In this document: positions 1 to 9,892 of the stretch, one piece after another
Layout: each line of letters begins with the position of its first letter
How positions within the stretch are numbered: the first letter of the stretch is position 1
Source of the DNA: Streptomyces halobius
GTDB lineage: Bacteria; Actinomycetota; Actinomycetes; Streptomycetales; Streptomycetaceae
Assembly: GCF_023277745.1 (NCBI RefSeq)
Contig: NZ_CP086322.1
Coordinates: forward strand, 3,162,001-3,226,000
Length of the DNA stretch: 64,000 nt
Direction: 5' to 3'
Position numbers and translations under genes: made by a program
The notes under the pieces: model-generated
Told to the model about the DNA's origin: nothing
Database searches by the model: none
Seen by the model: the letters and a program-made list of their open reading frames with translations, nothing else

Positions 1-490
1 CGGGCTCGGGCGCGAACACCGCGACACCGGCGCGCTCGGCGACGACGCCCAGCTGGTTCACCGCGTTCGGACGCTGCAGGTCACAGGCGACCAGCAGCGG
101 GCTGTGGCCCTGCGCCTTGAGCCAGCGGCCGAGCTTTCCGGCGAGGGTGGTCTTACCGGCACCCTGCAGACCGGCGAGCATGATCACGGTCGGTGGGGTC
201 TTGGCGAAGCGGAGCCGACGGGTCTCGCCGCCCAGGATCGTGATCAGCTCATCGTTGACGATCTTGATGACCTGCTGGGCGGGGTTCAGCGCCTGGGAGA
301 CCTCCGCGCCGGTGGCCCGCGCCTTGACCTGCTTGATGAAGGCGCGGACGACGGGCAGGGCGACGTCGGCCTCAAGCAGGGCGATACGGATCTCACGCGC
401 CGTGGCGTCGATGTCCGCCTCGCTCAGGCGGCCCTTGCCCCGGAGGTTTTTGAAAGTACTCGCCAAGCGGTCGGAAAGCGTATCGAACAC
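1..490 (-). CDS. ffh: Signal recognition particle GTPase Ffh (5' part only)
   Basis: Ffh binds the 4.5S-type SRP RNA and signal sequences of nascent membrane proteins, then docks to FtsY at the membrane. Only the first 163 codons or so are present; the rest runs off the left edge. The product opens VFDTLSDRLASTFKNLRG, typical of the helical N domain. The G1 loop GLQGAGKTT follows near residue 107 and the DLQRPNA motif of the G domain comes after it. The GTG at 490 is preceded by a GAGG ribosome site. The partner receptor gene ftsY lies about 8 kb away. Identification is firm; the M domain cannot be checked here. Confidence 0.96.
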   Translation of the reverse strand, partial: MFDTLSDRLASTFKNLRGKGRLSEADIDATAREIRIALLEADVALPVVRAFIKQVKARATGAEVSQALNPAQQVIKIVNDELITILGGETRRLRFAKTPPTVIMLAGLQGAGKTTLAGKLGRWLKAQGHSPLLVACDLQRPNAVNQLGVVAERAGVAVFAPEP

Positions 491-617
491 GGCGGTCGTC
501 GATCCTCGGGGTCGGGGGCGGAGGTAATCGCCTCCTAGGGTATCCGGCCGGGCAAGCGGGCCGTCGAGGACCGCCGGAGTGCGGGCGCCCGGCGGCCCGC
601 GGGGATGGTGACGCGGG

Positions 618-3164
618 TCACTCCAGGGCGCTCTGCACCCCGCGGGCGACGGCCGCGGCCCGCTCGGCCGGCAGTGGGGCGCCCTCCGTGTCCGTGACAT
701 AGAAAGCATCCACGGCGTTGGCCCCGAGCGTGCTGATGTGCGCGCTGCGGACGCTGACCCCCGCCTCCTCCAACGCCCGCCCGATCCGGTGCAGCAGCCC
801 ATGGGCGTCCTGCGCGCGGACCTCGATGACGGTCGCGGTGCGGGACGTCCCGGGGGCGACGGTGACGCGGGGCGGCGGGGCGGGGACCGCGCGGGCGCGG
901 CGGGCGTAGGCGCGTTCGCGTTCGGCGAGGCGGGCGGGGATGTCGAGGGAGCCGTCGAGGGCGCGGACCAGGTCGGCGCGGAGCCGGACGGCCTGCGGCA
1001 GCGAGCCGTATTCGGCGGCCACCCGCCAGCTGAGGAGCAGGACGGGGCCCTCGCCGATGGGGTCGAGGGTGCGCAGATCGGCGGCGCGGACGGTGAGGCG
1101 GTGCAGGGCCAGCACACCGGCCGCGACGGCGAGCACGCCCGGCTGGTCCGGGACGGCGATGAGCAGTTCGACGCCGACCGGCTCCTGGCCGCCGTCGGGC
1201 GCGGGAGCGTCGTCGGCGGGCGCCTCGTCGCGGGGGTGCAGGGCCAGGACGGGGCCGCCGGTGCGGGCCGCCTCGATCGCCAGCCGCTCCTGCTCGGCGG
1301 TCGGCTCGTCCGTCGTACGGCCCTCCGGGACGGCCTCGCCGGCGAGCTGTGCCGCGACGCGTTTGACCAGGTCGGCGACGAGTCCGCCGCGCCAGGCGGA
1401 CCAGGCGGCGGGCCCGGTGGCGAGCGCGTCGGCCTCGGTCAGGGCATGCAGCAGTTCCAGGGTGCCCGCGCCGCCGACCGCGTCCGCGACCGCGCCGACC
1501 GTCTCGGGGTCGTCGAGGTCGCGCCGGGTGGCGGTCTCGACGAGCAGCAGATGGTGCCGTACCAGGGTGGCGATCACGGTGACATCGCGGGCGTCGAAGC
1601 CGAGCCGGGTGGCCACGTCGCGGGCGATGGTCTCGCCGGCCACCGAGTGGTCGCCGGGCCGGCCCTTGCCGATGTCGTGCAGCAGGGCGGCGGTCAGCAG
1701 CAGGTCGGGGCGGTGCACCCGACGGGTCAGCGCGGACGCCCGGACCGCGGTCTCGACGAGGTGACGGTCGACGGTCCAGGTGTGGACGGGGTTGCGCTGC
1801 GGACGGCAGCGGACGCGTTCCCAGTCGGGCAGCAGCCGCGTGATGAGGCCCTCGGCCTCCAGGGACTCCCATACGGGCACGGTGTGCGGGCCCGCGCCCA
1901 GGAGCGTGACCAGCTGCTCGCGGGCCTCGGCGGGCCAGGGCACGGGCAGCGGCCCGGCCGCGGCGGCCAGGCGGCGGACGGCGTGCGGGGAGAGCGGCAG
2001 TCCGGCCTGCGCGGCGGCGGCCGCGGCGCGCAGCACCAGCACCGGGTCGCGTTCGGGGCGGGCGGTGCGGGCCAGCACCGCCTCGCCGTCGAGTTCGACG
2101 ACGCCCTCGGCGAGCGGTGAGCGCTCCCCCTTGCCGGCGGTACGGCCGGACAGCAGCCCGCGCAGCGTGGGTTTGACGGACCGGGCCCGCAGAACGCGGC
2201 CGACCTCGCGCCAGGTGACGTCGGCGGCGTAGGAGAGGGTGCGGGCGGCTTCGTAGGTCTGCCGCAGCAGGGCGTCGGCGTCCAGCAGGCCGAGTGCCTC
2301 GGCGACCTGGGTCTGCTCCTGGAGGGAGAGCCGGTCGGTGGCGCGCCCGGTGACCAGGTGGAGCGCGTCGCGGGTGTCGAGCAGGCGGGTGCGGGCGGCT
2401 TCCAGGCCGTCGCGCGGGGCGTCGGCGAGCCAGGACGCGGCGACCGCCCGGAGCGCGGTGGCGTCCCGCAGCCCGCCCCTGGCCTCCTTGAGGTCGGGTT
2501 CGAGGAGGTACTGCAGTTCGCCGTGCCGGTCGGCGCGGTCCTGGCACAGGTCGTGGAGTTCCGGCAGCCGCTTGGGGGCGGCCGCGCGCCAGTCGGCGTA
2601 TGCGGCGGTGCGCAGGGCGGCGGTCAGGTCGGCGTCGCCGGCCAGGTGGCGGGCGTCGAGCAGGCCCAGCTGCACCTTGAGGTCCTCGCGGGCGGTGGCG
2701 CGGGCCTCGGCGGGGGTGCGTACGGAGTGGTCGAGTTCCAGACCGAGGTCCCAGACGGGGTACCAGAGGCGGTCGGCGAGGGCGGCGACGGCACCGGCGT
2801 CGGCGCTGCCGTCGTGCAGCAGGAGGAGGTCGAGGTCGCTGCGCGGGGAGAGTTCGCCGCGGCCGTAGCCGCCGACGGCGACGAGGGCGGCGCCGTGGAC
2901 GCCGGAGGCGCCGGCGGCGCCGGCCAGGAGCGCGCCGAGCCATGCGTCGGTGAGCCGGGCGAGGCCGGCGCGGCGGTCCGGGCCGGTCGGGGCGTCGTCG
3001 TGGAGGAGCCGCAGCCGGGCCGCCGGATAGCCGCCCTCGGGGGCGGGCGCGGGGGCGGTGTACTGGCCCGGTACTCCGCCGGGACCTGCCGTTTCCTCGA
3101 CGCTCTCCGTCAACTCGGGTGCTCCTTGGTCGTGTTGTCCCCCGCTGTCACAGATGTCCCCCAC
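618..3164 (-). CDS. glnD: PII nucleotidyltransferase / PII-removing enzyme GlnD
   Basis: Bifunctional enzyme that modifies PII under nitrogen limitation and reverses this when glutamine is high; in Streptomyces the modification is reported to be adenylylation rather than uridylylation. The 848-residue product has the nucleotidyltransferase signature GGYGRGELSPRSDLDLL at residues 98-114 with the metal-binding Asp pair, an HD hydrolase domain with LLHDIGKG near residue 495, and two ACT domains in the last 170 residues for glutamine sensing. It is the last gene of amtB-glnK-glnD, 126 bp after glnK across a strong hairpin. The first 45 residues are low complexity. A TTG about 17 codons downstream with GGAG before it is an alternative start. 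Confidence 0.95.
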   Translation of the reverse strand: MGDICDSGGQHDQGAPELTESVEETAGPGGVPGQYTAPAPAPEGGYPAARLRLLHDDAPTGPDRRAGLARLTDAWLGALLAGAAGASGVHGAALVAVGGYGRGELSPRSDLDLLLLHDGSADAGAVAALADRLWYPVWDLGLELDHSVRTPAEARATAREDLKVQLGLLDARHLAGDADLTAALRTAAYADWRAAAPKRLPELHDLCQDRADRHGELQYLLEPDLKEARGGLRDATALRAVAASWLADAPRDGLEAARTRLLDTRDALHLVTGRATDRLSLQEQTQVAEALGLLDADALLRQTYEAARTLSYAADVTWREVGRVLRARSVKPTLRGLLSGRTAGKGERSPLAEGVVELDGEAVLARTARPERDPVLVLRAAAAAAQAGLPLSPHAVRRLAAAAGPLPVPWPAEAREQLVTLLGAGPHTVPVWESLEAEGLITRLLPDWERVRCRPQRNPVHTWTVDRHLVETAVRASALTRRVHRPDLLLTAALLHDIGKGRPGDHSVAGETIARDVATRLGFDARDVTVIATLVRHHLLLVETATRRDLDDPETVGAVADAVGGAGTLELLHALTEADALATGPAAWSAWRGGLVADLVKRVAAQLAGEAVPEGRTTDEPTAEQERLAIEAARTGGPVLALHPRDEAPADDAPAPDGGQEPVGVELLIAVPDQPGVLAVAAGVLALHRLTVRAADLRTLDPIGEGPVLLLSWRVAAEYGSLPQAVRLRADLVRALDGSLDIPARLAERERAYARRARAVPAPPPRVTVAPGTSRTATVIEVRAQDAHGLLHRIGRALEEAGVSVRSAHISTLGANAVDAFYVTDTEGAPLPAERAAAVARGVQSALE

Positions 3165-3196
3165 GTTCCCGCCGTCTCCCCCGCCCCGTAGGTGCT

Positions 3197-3244
3197 CCGG
3201 CTCCGGCCTCCGGAGGCGATTGCCGCGCCGGAGGCCGGAGCCGG
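3197..3244 (-). terminator. Strong hairpin between glnK and glnD
   Basis: Perfect 17-bp inverted repeat (arms 3197-3213 and 3228-3244, starting CCGGCTCCGG) with a 14-nt loop, in the 126-bp gap between glnK and glnD. There is no T run, which is usual for Streptomyces hairpins. It may end most amtB-glnK transcripts or lower glnD expression relative to glnK; that role is inference. Confidence 0.7.
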
Positions 3245-3290
3245 GTCACTGGAGGACTCGGACGAGCCGGGCGTCCTCGGTGCAACGCGG

Positions 3291-4999
<1,709 letters not shown>

Positions 5000-5101
5000 C
5001 GGCGTCTCCTCGTCGTCGATGCGGCCCGTGCGGGCGTGTTTCTGGTGGGCCGACTTGGCCATGAGGTTGTCGCAGGGTGGTTTCCGCCATGCCTTACCGG
5101 T

Positions 5102-5148
5102 GTTTCACGACCGTGACGAAGACGGCGCCAGTGTTACGCCCCGGTGAA
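5102..5148 (-). promoter_or_regulatory. GlnR-type operator upstream of amtB
   Basis: Read on the amtB strand, 5117-5102 gives GTCAC, six bases, GAAAC, an exact match to the actinomycete GlnR a-box/b-box layout (gTnAc-n6-GaAAc). A weaker second pair at 5133-5148 (GTTAC-n6-GTGAA on the plus strand) lies 31 bp further upstream. The site is about 100 bp before the amtB start, where activation by GlnR under nitrogen limitation would be expected. Binding itself is inferred. Confidence 0.75.
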
Positions 5149-5262
5149 CTGCAAGATCAACACACGCCCGGCCGTTTCACTTATCCGAAACCGCCGCTTG
5201 AGTACCGAAACCACCGCTTGAGCAACCCCAACGGCGGGCAACCGCCTCCGCGAGTGGGGGCA

Positions 5263-5282
5263 CCCCCAGCGTCAGCTGGGGG
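5263..5282 (-). terminator. Hairpin downstream of nsdA
   Basis: Perfect 8-bp stem CCCCCAGC-GTCA-GCTGGGGG located 137 bp after the nsdA stop and before the amtB promoter. It probably protects the amtB promoter from read-through. Confidence 0.6.
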
Positions 5283-5418
5283 ACGGCGCCGGCTTGGGCG
5301 CAAAGAGGGGCCGCGACATCCGACCCGGCCACGGCTCCCACCCTCGTGACCAGGCGGCGGGGGAGCCGAGTCGGGCTGTACGGGGCGGGTGGCCGTGGCC
5401 GGGGGTCCTGGGGCGCGG

Positions 5419-6915
5419 TCAGCCGACCTCCGCTGCGTTCTCCGGCAGCTGACGGGAGAGCTCGTCGCCCAGCTGGATCACCTCGGCGACACCGCCGAAC
5501 TCCCGCGTCGCGGTGTCCACGGTCTTGCGCAGCCGGTTGTTGACCCGCTCCGAGCGGACCTGCCGGGCGAACGGAATGGCCTTCTGCGCCATCTCCGCGC
5601 AGGCTTCCGGCTCCTTCTGCAGCAGCCGCACCGTGGCCATGCCGATCAGATTGAGCGCATACGACCGCTGATGCTCGGAGTCCTCCCGGAAGAGGTCCAC
5701 GGCGCGCTCCATGACGGGCTCGGCGAGCGAGGCGTACGTGGGGCTGCGACCGGCCACATACGCCAGGTCGCGGTAGGAGTGGGCGTTCTCGGCGTTCAGC
5801 TCCGCCTCGGAGAAGAAGCGGATCCAGTCCGGATCGGGCTCGCCGGGCATGCAATCGGAGAAGGTGTCCTCGGCCATCCGGACGGCCCGCTTGACCTTGC
5901 CGGGCTGGCCCATCCCGGCGTACGCGCGCGCCTCCATCGCATACAACATCGCCTGGGTGCGTGGGGTGGCCGTCTCACGGCTGCCGTACTGGGCGAGATG
6001 GATCAGCTCCAGCGCGTCCTCCGACCGGCCGAGATGGATCATCTGGCGGCTCATGCTGGAGAGGATGTACGAGCCCAGGGGACGGTCGCCGGCTTCCTTG
6101 GAGGCGTGCAGCGCGAGCACGAAGTACTTCTGGGCGGTGGGCTGCAGCCCGATGTCGTAGCTCATCCAGCCGGCCAGCTCGGCGAGCTCGGCGGCGACCT
6201 TGAAGAGCCGCTTGGCGACCGGCTCGGGATGCGGCTCCTGGAGGAGGTCGGTGACCTCGTGCAGCTGGCCGACCACCGCTTTGCGGCGCAGCCCGCCGCC
6301 GCACTGCGCGTCCCACTGCCGGAACATCGCGGTCGTCGACTCCAGCAGATCCAGCTCCGGCTTGGACAGCCGGACGGCACGCCGCGGCCGGTCCGGCGAT
6401 GACTCCGCGTCGCCCGGCCCGGCGGGCACCGGCACCAGCCAGCGCTGCATCGGCTCGATGAGGGTCGGTCCGGCGGCCAGCGCCAGCGAGGTGCCCAGGA
6501 AGCCGCGGCGCGCGAGCATCAGGTCGCTGCGCGAGAACTCGCTGATCAGGCTGACCGTCTGCGGCCCGGCCCAGGGCAGGTCGACACCCGAGACGGACGG
6601 GGACTGGTGCGCGGAGCGCAGCCCGAGCTCCTCGATGCCGACCACGCAGCCGAAGCGTTCCGAGAACAGCTCGGACAGGATGCGCGGAATGGGCTCGCGC
6701 GGCTGCTCACCGTCCAGCCAGCGGCGCACCCGCGAGGTGTCGGTGCTGATGTGGTGGGCGCCCATCTGCCGCGCCCGGCGGTTGACCTGGCGCGCCAGCT
6801 CGCCCTTGGACCAGCCGCTGCGTACGAACCATGACCCCAACTGCGCGTTGGGACGCTTGACGGCGTCGGTGCCGCCTGACCCGCCGGAACCGGCGGTGCC
6901 GCCGTTGCCGCCCAC
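5419..6915 (-). CDS. nsdA: NsdA-type negative regulator of differentiation
   Basis: Streptomyces-specific regulator; in S. coelicolor loss of nsdA increases sporulation and antibiotic production. The 498-residue product begins with a Gly-rich leader, then a DNA-binding-like section (LGSWFVRSGWSKGELARQVNRR, with HISTDTSRVRRWLDGEQP, reminiscent of a Cro/XRE helix-turn-helix), then a segment around MLARRGFLGTSLALAAGPT, and a long alpha-helical TPR-like C-terminal half. The GTG at 6915 is chosen because GGGAGGGG sits 7 bp upstream; a GTG at 6954 is possible but has a weaker site. It is a single gene beside amtB, transcribed away from the prim-pol gene. The gene name rests on recognised sequence and neighbourhood. 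Confidence 0.88.
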   Translation of the reverse strand: MGGNGGTAGSGGSGGTDAVKRPNAQLGSWFVRSGWSKGELARQVNRRARQMGAHHISTDTSRVRRWLDGEQPREPIPRILSELFSERFGCVVGIEELGLRSAHQSPSVSGVDLPWAGPQTVSLISEFSRSDLMLARRGFLGTSLALAAGPTLIEPMQRWLVPVPAGPGDAESSPDRPRRAVRLSKPELDLLESTTAMFRQWDAQCGGGLRRKAVVGQLHEVTDLLQEPHPEPVAKRLFKVAAELAELAGWMSYDIGLQPTAQKYFVLALHASKEAGDRPLGSYILSSMSRQMIHLGRSEDALELIHLAQYGSRETATPRTQAMLYAMEARAYAGMGQPGKVKRAVRMAEDTFSDCMPGEPDPDWIRFFSEAELNAENAHSYRDLAYVAGRSPTYASLAEPVMERAVDLFREDSEHQRSYALNLIGMATVRLLQKEPEACAEMAQKAIPFARQVRSERVNNRLRKTVDTATREFGGVAEVIQLGDELSRQLPENAAEVG

Positions 6916-7374
6916 TGGAACGCCCCTCCCGATAGTCGCCTCGTCGCGAACCACCCACAGGCTGCTGCCTGTTGCGATGCCCCCCGGCTACATCTACCCG
7001 ATGCCGGAATCCGGCCACACCTCCAGCCGGTGGACTACCGGCGAGTTGCCACCGGCATACCCGTGCGAATGATGCCCCTCCGGGGTTCGCGCACCGAAAG
7101 TAATCCTACGATCACGCCCCCCGCGAGGGAGATTGTGGAAACGCCACCATTCGCCACCCCTTCGAATGAACTCCCCGGCAGGCTCTCGCGATTGACTTGA
7201 CACAGGGCGACAACGGCCGGGCGGACCGAAGCACGCGAGGGCGTGCGTACCGCCCCGCACCACCCGGCGCACGACATCGTGGCACCGGCAACGCGGAGCG
7301 ACGACGGAGCGTGACCGCTCCGTGTCAACCCACCGACTCGTAACCACAGGCACGCACCACCCGTTGGAGGGGGC
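6916..7374. other. Divergent promoter region nsdA / prim-pol gene
   Basis: 459 bp without a supportable gene. It is less GC-rich than the flanking genes (for example the stretch around 7090-7200) and must hold the promoters for both divergent genes. I recognise no operator. Confidence 0.6.
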
Positions 7375-8079
7375 ATGGGCTTCACGATCGGCGGCATCCG
7401 GGAACGTTCCGGCTCACGGCGCCGCGCCCGCTCGACCGAAGGCACGGCGGTGGCGGAGTACACCGGACTGTGGGGCTGGGACGTCGTCCCCGGCGCCCGC
7501 GCGGTCCGCGCCGGCAGCGGCCGTACGGACTGCTCGTGCGGCCTCACCGCCTGCCCGGCGCCCGGCGCCCACCCCCTGGACTTCGGCCAGGAGCTGGCCG
7601 CCGGCGCGACGCTGGAGAAGGCGGCGGACGCCTGGGCGGAGACCCCGGGCGCGGCGGTGCTCCTCCCGGTGGGCCGGGCTTTCGACATCCTCGACGTACC
7701 GGAGGCGGCCGGACAGTGCGCGCTGGTGCGCCTGGAGCGGATGGGGCTGCCGCTCGGCCCGGTGGCGGCCACTCCGACCGGCCGTGCACTGTTCTTCGTC
7801 GCGCACGGCGCGGCCGCCGGTCTGCCCGGGCTGCTCTACCGGATGGGCTGGGACGACGCCGATCTCGATCTGCGCCCCCTGGGCGAGGGCGACCACATCA
7901 CCGCGCCGCCGTCGGACTTCGGCGGCCACGGCCCGATGCACTGGCTGCGCGCCCCGACCCTGGACACGGCGGGCCGCCCACCAGAAGCGCGGTTACTGCT
8001 GGGGACGCTGGCTTACTGCTCGCTGCGGCTGGAACGATGCGGGTCCCGCAGAAGCGTCTCGCCCCCCTTCGCACCGTGA
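7375..8079 (+). CDS. Stand-alone prim-pol (DNA primase/polymerase N-terminal) domain protein, TTA-containing
   Basis: 234 residues resembling the N-terminal domain of bifunctional DNA primase/polymerases: a cysteine/histidine cluster DCSCGLTACPAPGAHPLDF near residues 43-61, then the barrel-like core VLLPVGRAFDILDVPE. A clean catalytic DxD is not evident, so polymerase activity is doubtful. There is no helicase domain, unlike plasmid or phage relatives. ATG at 7375 follows GGAGGGGG. Codon 207 (7993-7995) is TTA, decoded by the bldA tRNA that appears late in the Streptomyces life cycle; it is the only in-frame TTA I found here. The role is unknown; the gene appears to belong to the core genome, not a plasmid. 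Confidence 0.8.
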   Translation: MGFTIGGIRERSGSRRRARSTEGTAVAEYTGLWGWDVVPGARAVRAGSGRTDCSCGLTACPAPGAHPLDFGQELAAGATLEKAADAWAETPGAAVLLPVGRAFDILDVPEAAGQCALVRLERMGLPLGPVAATPTGRALFFVAHGAAAGLPGLLYRMGWDDADLDLRPLGEGDHITAPPSDFGGHGPMHWLRAPTLDTAGRPPEARLLLGTLAYCSLRLERCGSRRSVSPPFAP

Positions 8080-8144
8080 CCGGCGCCTCCCCCAGCTGAC
8101 GCCGGGGTCCCTGGGAGATCCCCTGAAGGCTCCCCCACGAGACA

Positions 8145-8184
8145 CGCGAAGGCCCCACCGCTTGTCCGCGGTGGGGCCTTCGCG
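8145..8184. terminator. Bidirectional terminator, prim-pol gene / ftsY
   Basis: Perfect 16-bp inverted repeat (8145-8160 and 8169-8184) with an 8-nt loop, in the 164-bp gap between two convergent genes. Placement fits termination from both sides. Confidence 0.85.
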
Positions 8185-8243
8185 TCATCGCGATCCCGGT
8201 GTGTCCGGGGACGGGCGCGGTCCTGGTCGCCGATACCGAGGTC

Positions 8244-9488
8244 CTAGTCGCCGATAAGAGCATCGACAAACGCCTCGGGCTCGAACGGCGCCAGGTCGTC
8301 CGCTCCCTCACCCAGACCGACCAGCTTGACCGGTACGCCCAGTTCGCGCTGGACGGCGACGATGATGCCGCCCTTGGCGGTGCCGTCGAGCTTGGTCAGC
8401 ACCACACCGGTGATGTCCACGACCTCGGCGAACACCCGTGCCTGCACGAGGCCGTTCTGGCCGGTGGTGGCGTCCAGGACAAGGAGCACCTCGCCGACCG
8501 GGCCGTGCTTCTCGACGACCCGCTTGACCTTGCCGAGCTCGTCCATCAGACCGGTCTTGGTGTGCAGCCGGCCGGCGGTGTCGATCAGGACGACATCGGC
8601 GGTCTCCTCGATGCCCTCCTTCACCGCGTCGTAGGCGATCGACGCGGGGTCGCCGCCCTCGGGGCCGCGGACGGTCCGGGCGCCGACCCGTTCGCCCCAG
8701 GTCTGCAGCTGGTCGGCGGCGGCGGCGCGGAAGGTGTCGGCCGCGCCGAGGACCACGGACTTGCCGTCGGCGACGAGGACGCGGGCGAGCTTGCCGGTGG
8801 TCGTCGTCTTGCCGGTGCCGTTGACACCGACGACCAGGACGACGCCGGGGATCTCGCCGCCGCCGTTGCCGATGCCGTTGGCGGTGTGCACCGAGCGGTC
8901 CGCGTCGGTGCCGATGAGGGTGAGCAGCTCCTCACGGAGGAGGCCGCGCAGCTCCTCGGGCGTACGGGTGCCCAGGACCTTGACCCGTTCGCGCAGCCGG
9001 TCGACGAGCTCCTGGGTGGGGGCGACGCCGACATCGGCGGTCAGCAGGGTGTCCTCGATCTCCTCCCAGGTCTCCTCGTCGAGGTGCTCACGGGAGAGCA
9101 GGGTCAGCAGGCCCTTGCCCAGGGAGGTCTGCGACCGGGAGAGCCGGCTACGCAGCCGGACCAGCCGACCGGCGGTCGGCTCGGGGACCTCGACCTCCGG
9201 CACGGCGGGCGCCTCGGGTGCGGCGGCCTCGGCAGCCGGCGCCTCGGCCTCGGGGGCCTCCGCGGTGGGCAGCCCGACCTCTTCGATGGTGCGACGGGGT
9301 TCTTCGCGTGGGGCCTCGGCCTCCTCGCCGACATGCGGTTCGGCGGGGGGCGCGGTAACGGGGGGCGTGGCGGGGGCAGCCGGCGGGGGCGGCGGCAGCT
9401 GCTTCTTCTTGCGGCCGCTGACGACGAGCCCGCTGATCGCGCCGAGCACGACCACGGCGATGACTACAGCAAGGATGACGATTTCCAT
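8244..9488 (-). CDS. ftsY: Signal recognition particle receptor FtsY
   Basis: Membrane-bound SRP receptor GTPase of 414 residues. It starts with a hydrophobic anchor (residues 3-24, VILAVVIAVVVLGAISG), continues with an acidic Ala/Pro-rich linker to about residue 110, then the helical N domain and the G domain: GVNGTGKTTTTGKLA, DTFRAAAADQL, DTAGRLHTK, TKLDGTAKGG and the closing GLGEGADDLAPF. ATG at 9488 follows GGAGGGG closely. The N-terminal membrane segment plus acidic linker is the usual actinobacterial form. Its partner Ffh is encoded at the left edge of the window. Confidence 0.97.
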   Translation of the reverse strand: MEIVILAVVIAVVVLGAISGLVVSGRKKKQLPPPPPAAPATPPVTAPPAEPHVGEEAEAPREEPRRTIEEVGLPTAEAPEAEAPAAEAAAPEAPAVPEVEVPEPTAGRLVRLRSRLSRSQTSLGKGLLTLLSREHLDEETWEEIEDTLLTADVGVAPTQELVDRLRERVKVLGTRTPEELRGLLREELLTLIGTDADRSVHTANGIGNGGGEIPGVVLVVGVNGTGKTTTTGKLARVLVADGKSVVLGAADTFRAAAADQLQTWGERVGARTVRGPEGGDPASIAYDAVKEGIEETADVVLIDTAGRLHTKTGLMDELGKVKRVVEKHGPVGEVLLVLDATTGQNGLVQARVFAEVVDITGVVLTKLDGTAKGGIIVAVQRELGVPVKLVGLGEGADDLAPFEPEAFVDALIGD

Positions 9489-9892
9489 AACCCCTCCAGT
9501 ATGGGGGTGCGCTGCGCTTTGCCTGGGCCGACTTGGTGCTCGCCTTGTCGGCTTTCCCGCCGTGGGAGTGCGCCTGCGGCGGGCGCGGGCCGTTTTCGGC
9601 TTTCCGCCCCCGTCCCCTCCCGTGGGTGGGAGGAAGAGGCCGGTGGGGGCGCGCCTTTCGTATCAAGCATCTGTGATCGCGTCCGCAGGCCGCGCCTGAC
9701 CGGTCAGCTGCGGCCGGCCTCGTGGGGTGATCCGAGTGGCGAATAGTGCAGAAGTTGGATCAAAGTACGATGGTCCACGGCCACGCAACGCGCGTAGAGT
9801 CCTGGCAACCACCTGGCCAGGCACCACAGCCGCTGCCTGCACCTCCTCCCGGGGGTGCCTCCCAGACACCCCCGCACGGAGACACCTGCACC
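9489..9892. other. Divergent region ftsY / NCS1 permease
   Basis: 404 bp without a gene. Its left half (9503-9655) is a half copy of the large intergenic repeat described separately; the right half should carry the permease promoter. A hairpin-prone CCTCCCGGGGGTGCCTCCC stretch lies near 9842-9862. Confidence 0.6.
9503..9655 (+). repeat. Half copy of the large intergenic repeat
   Basis: Same order of modules as the left arm of the elements at 11.5 kb and 62.2 kb: a unit resembling GTCGGCTTTCCCGCCGTG, then GCGCCTGCGGCGGGC, then a CCTCCCGTGGGTGGGAGGAAG block followed by CCGGTGGGGG. The right, inverted arm is absent. Confidence 0.65.

Larger units (their letters stand above)
5000..5418. other. 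amtB upstream region, nsdA downstream region
   Basis: No gene. It holds the GlnR-like operator pair (5102-5148), a CCGCTTGAG direct repeat near 5198-5220 and the nsdA terminator-like hairpin (5263-5282). Short reading frames here lack ribosome sites. Confidence 0.7.

Noticed and set aside
5257..5285. CCCCCAGC hairpin considered as a mobile repeat
   Set aside because: Similar CCCCCAGCTG strings occur near 8090, but the position right after nsdA fits a simple terminator better.
6994..7353. Reading frame between nsdA and the prim-pol gene
   Set aside because: Cys/Arg-rich without domain or ribosome site, in a divergent promoter region.
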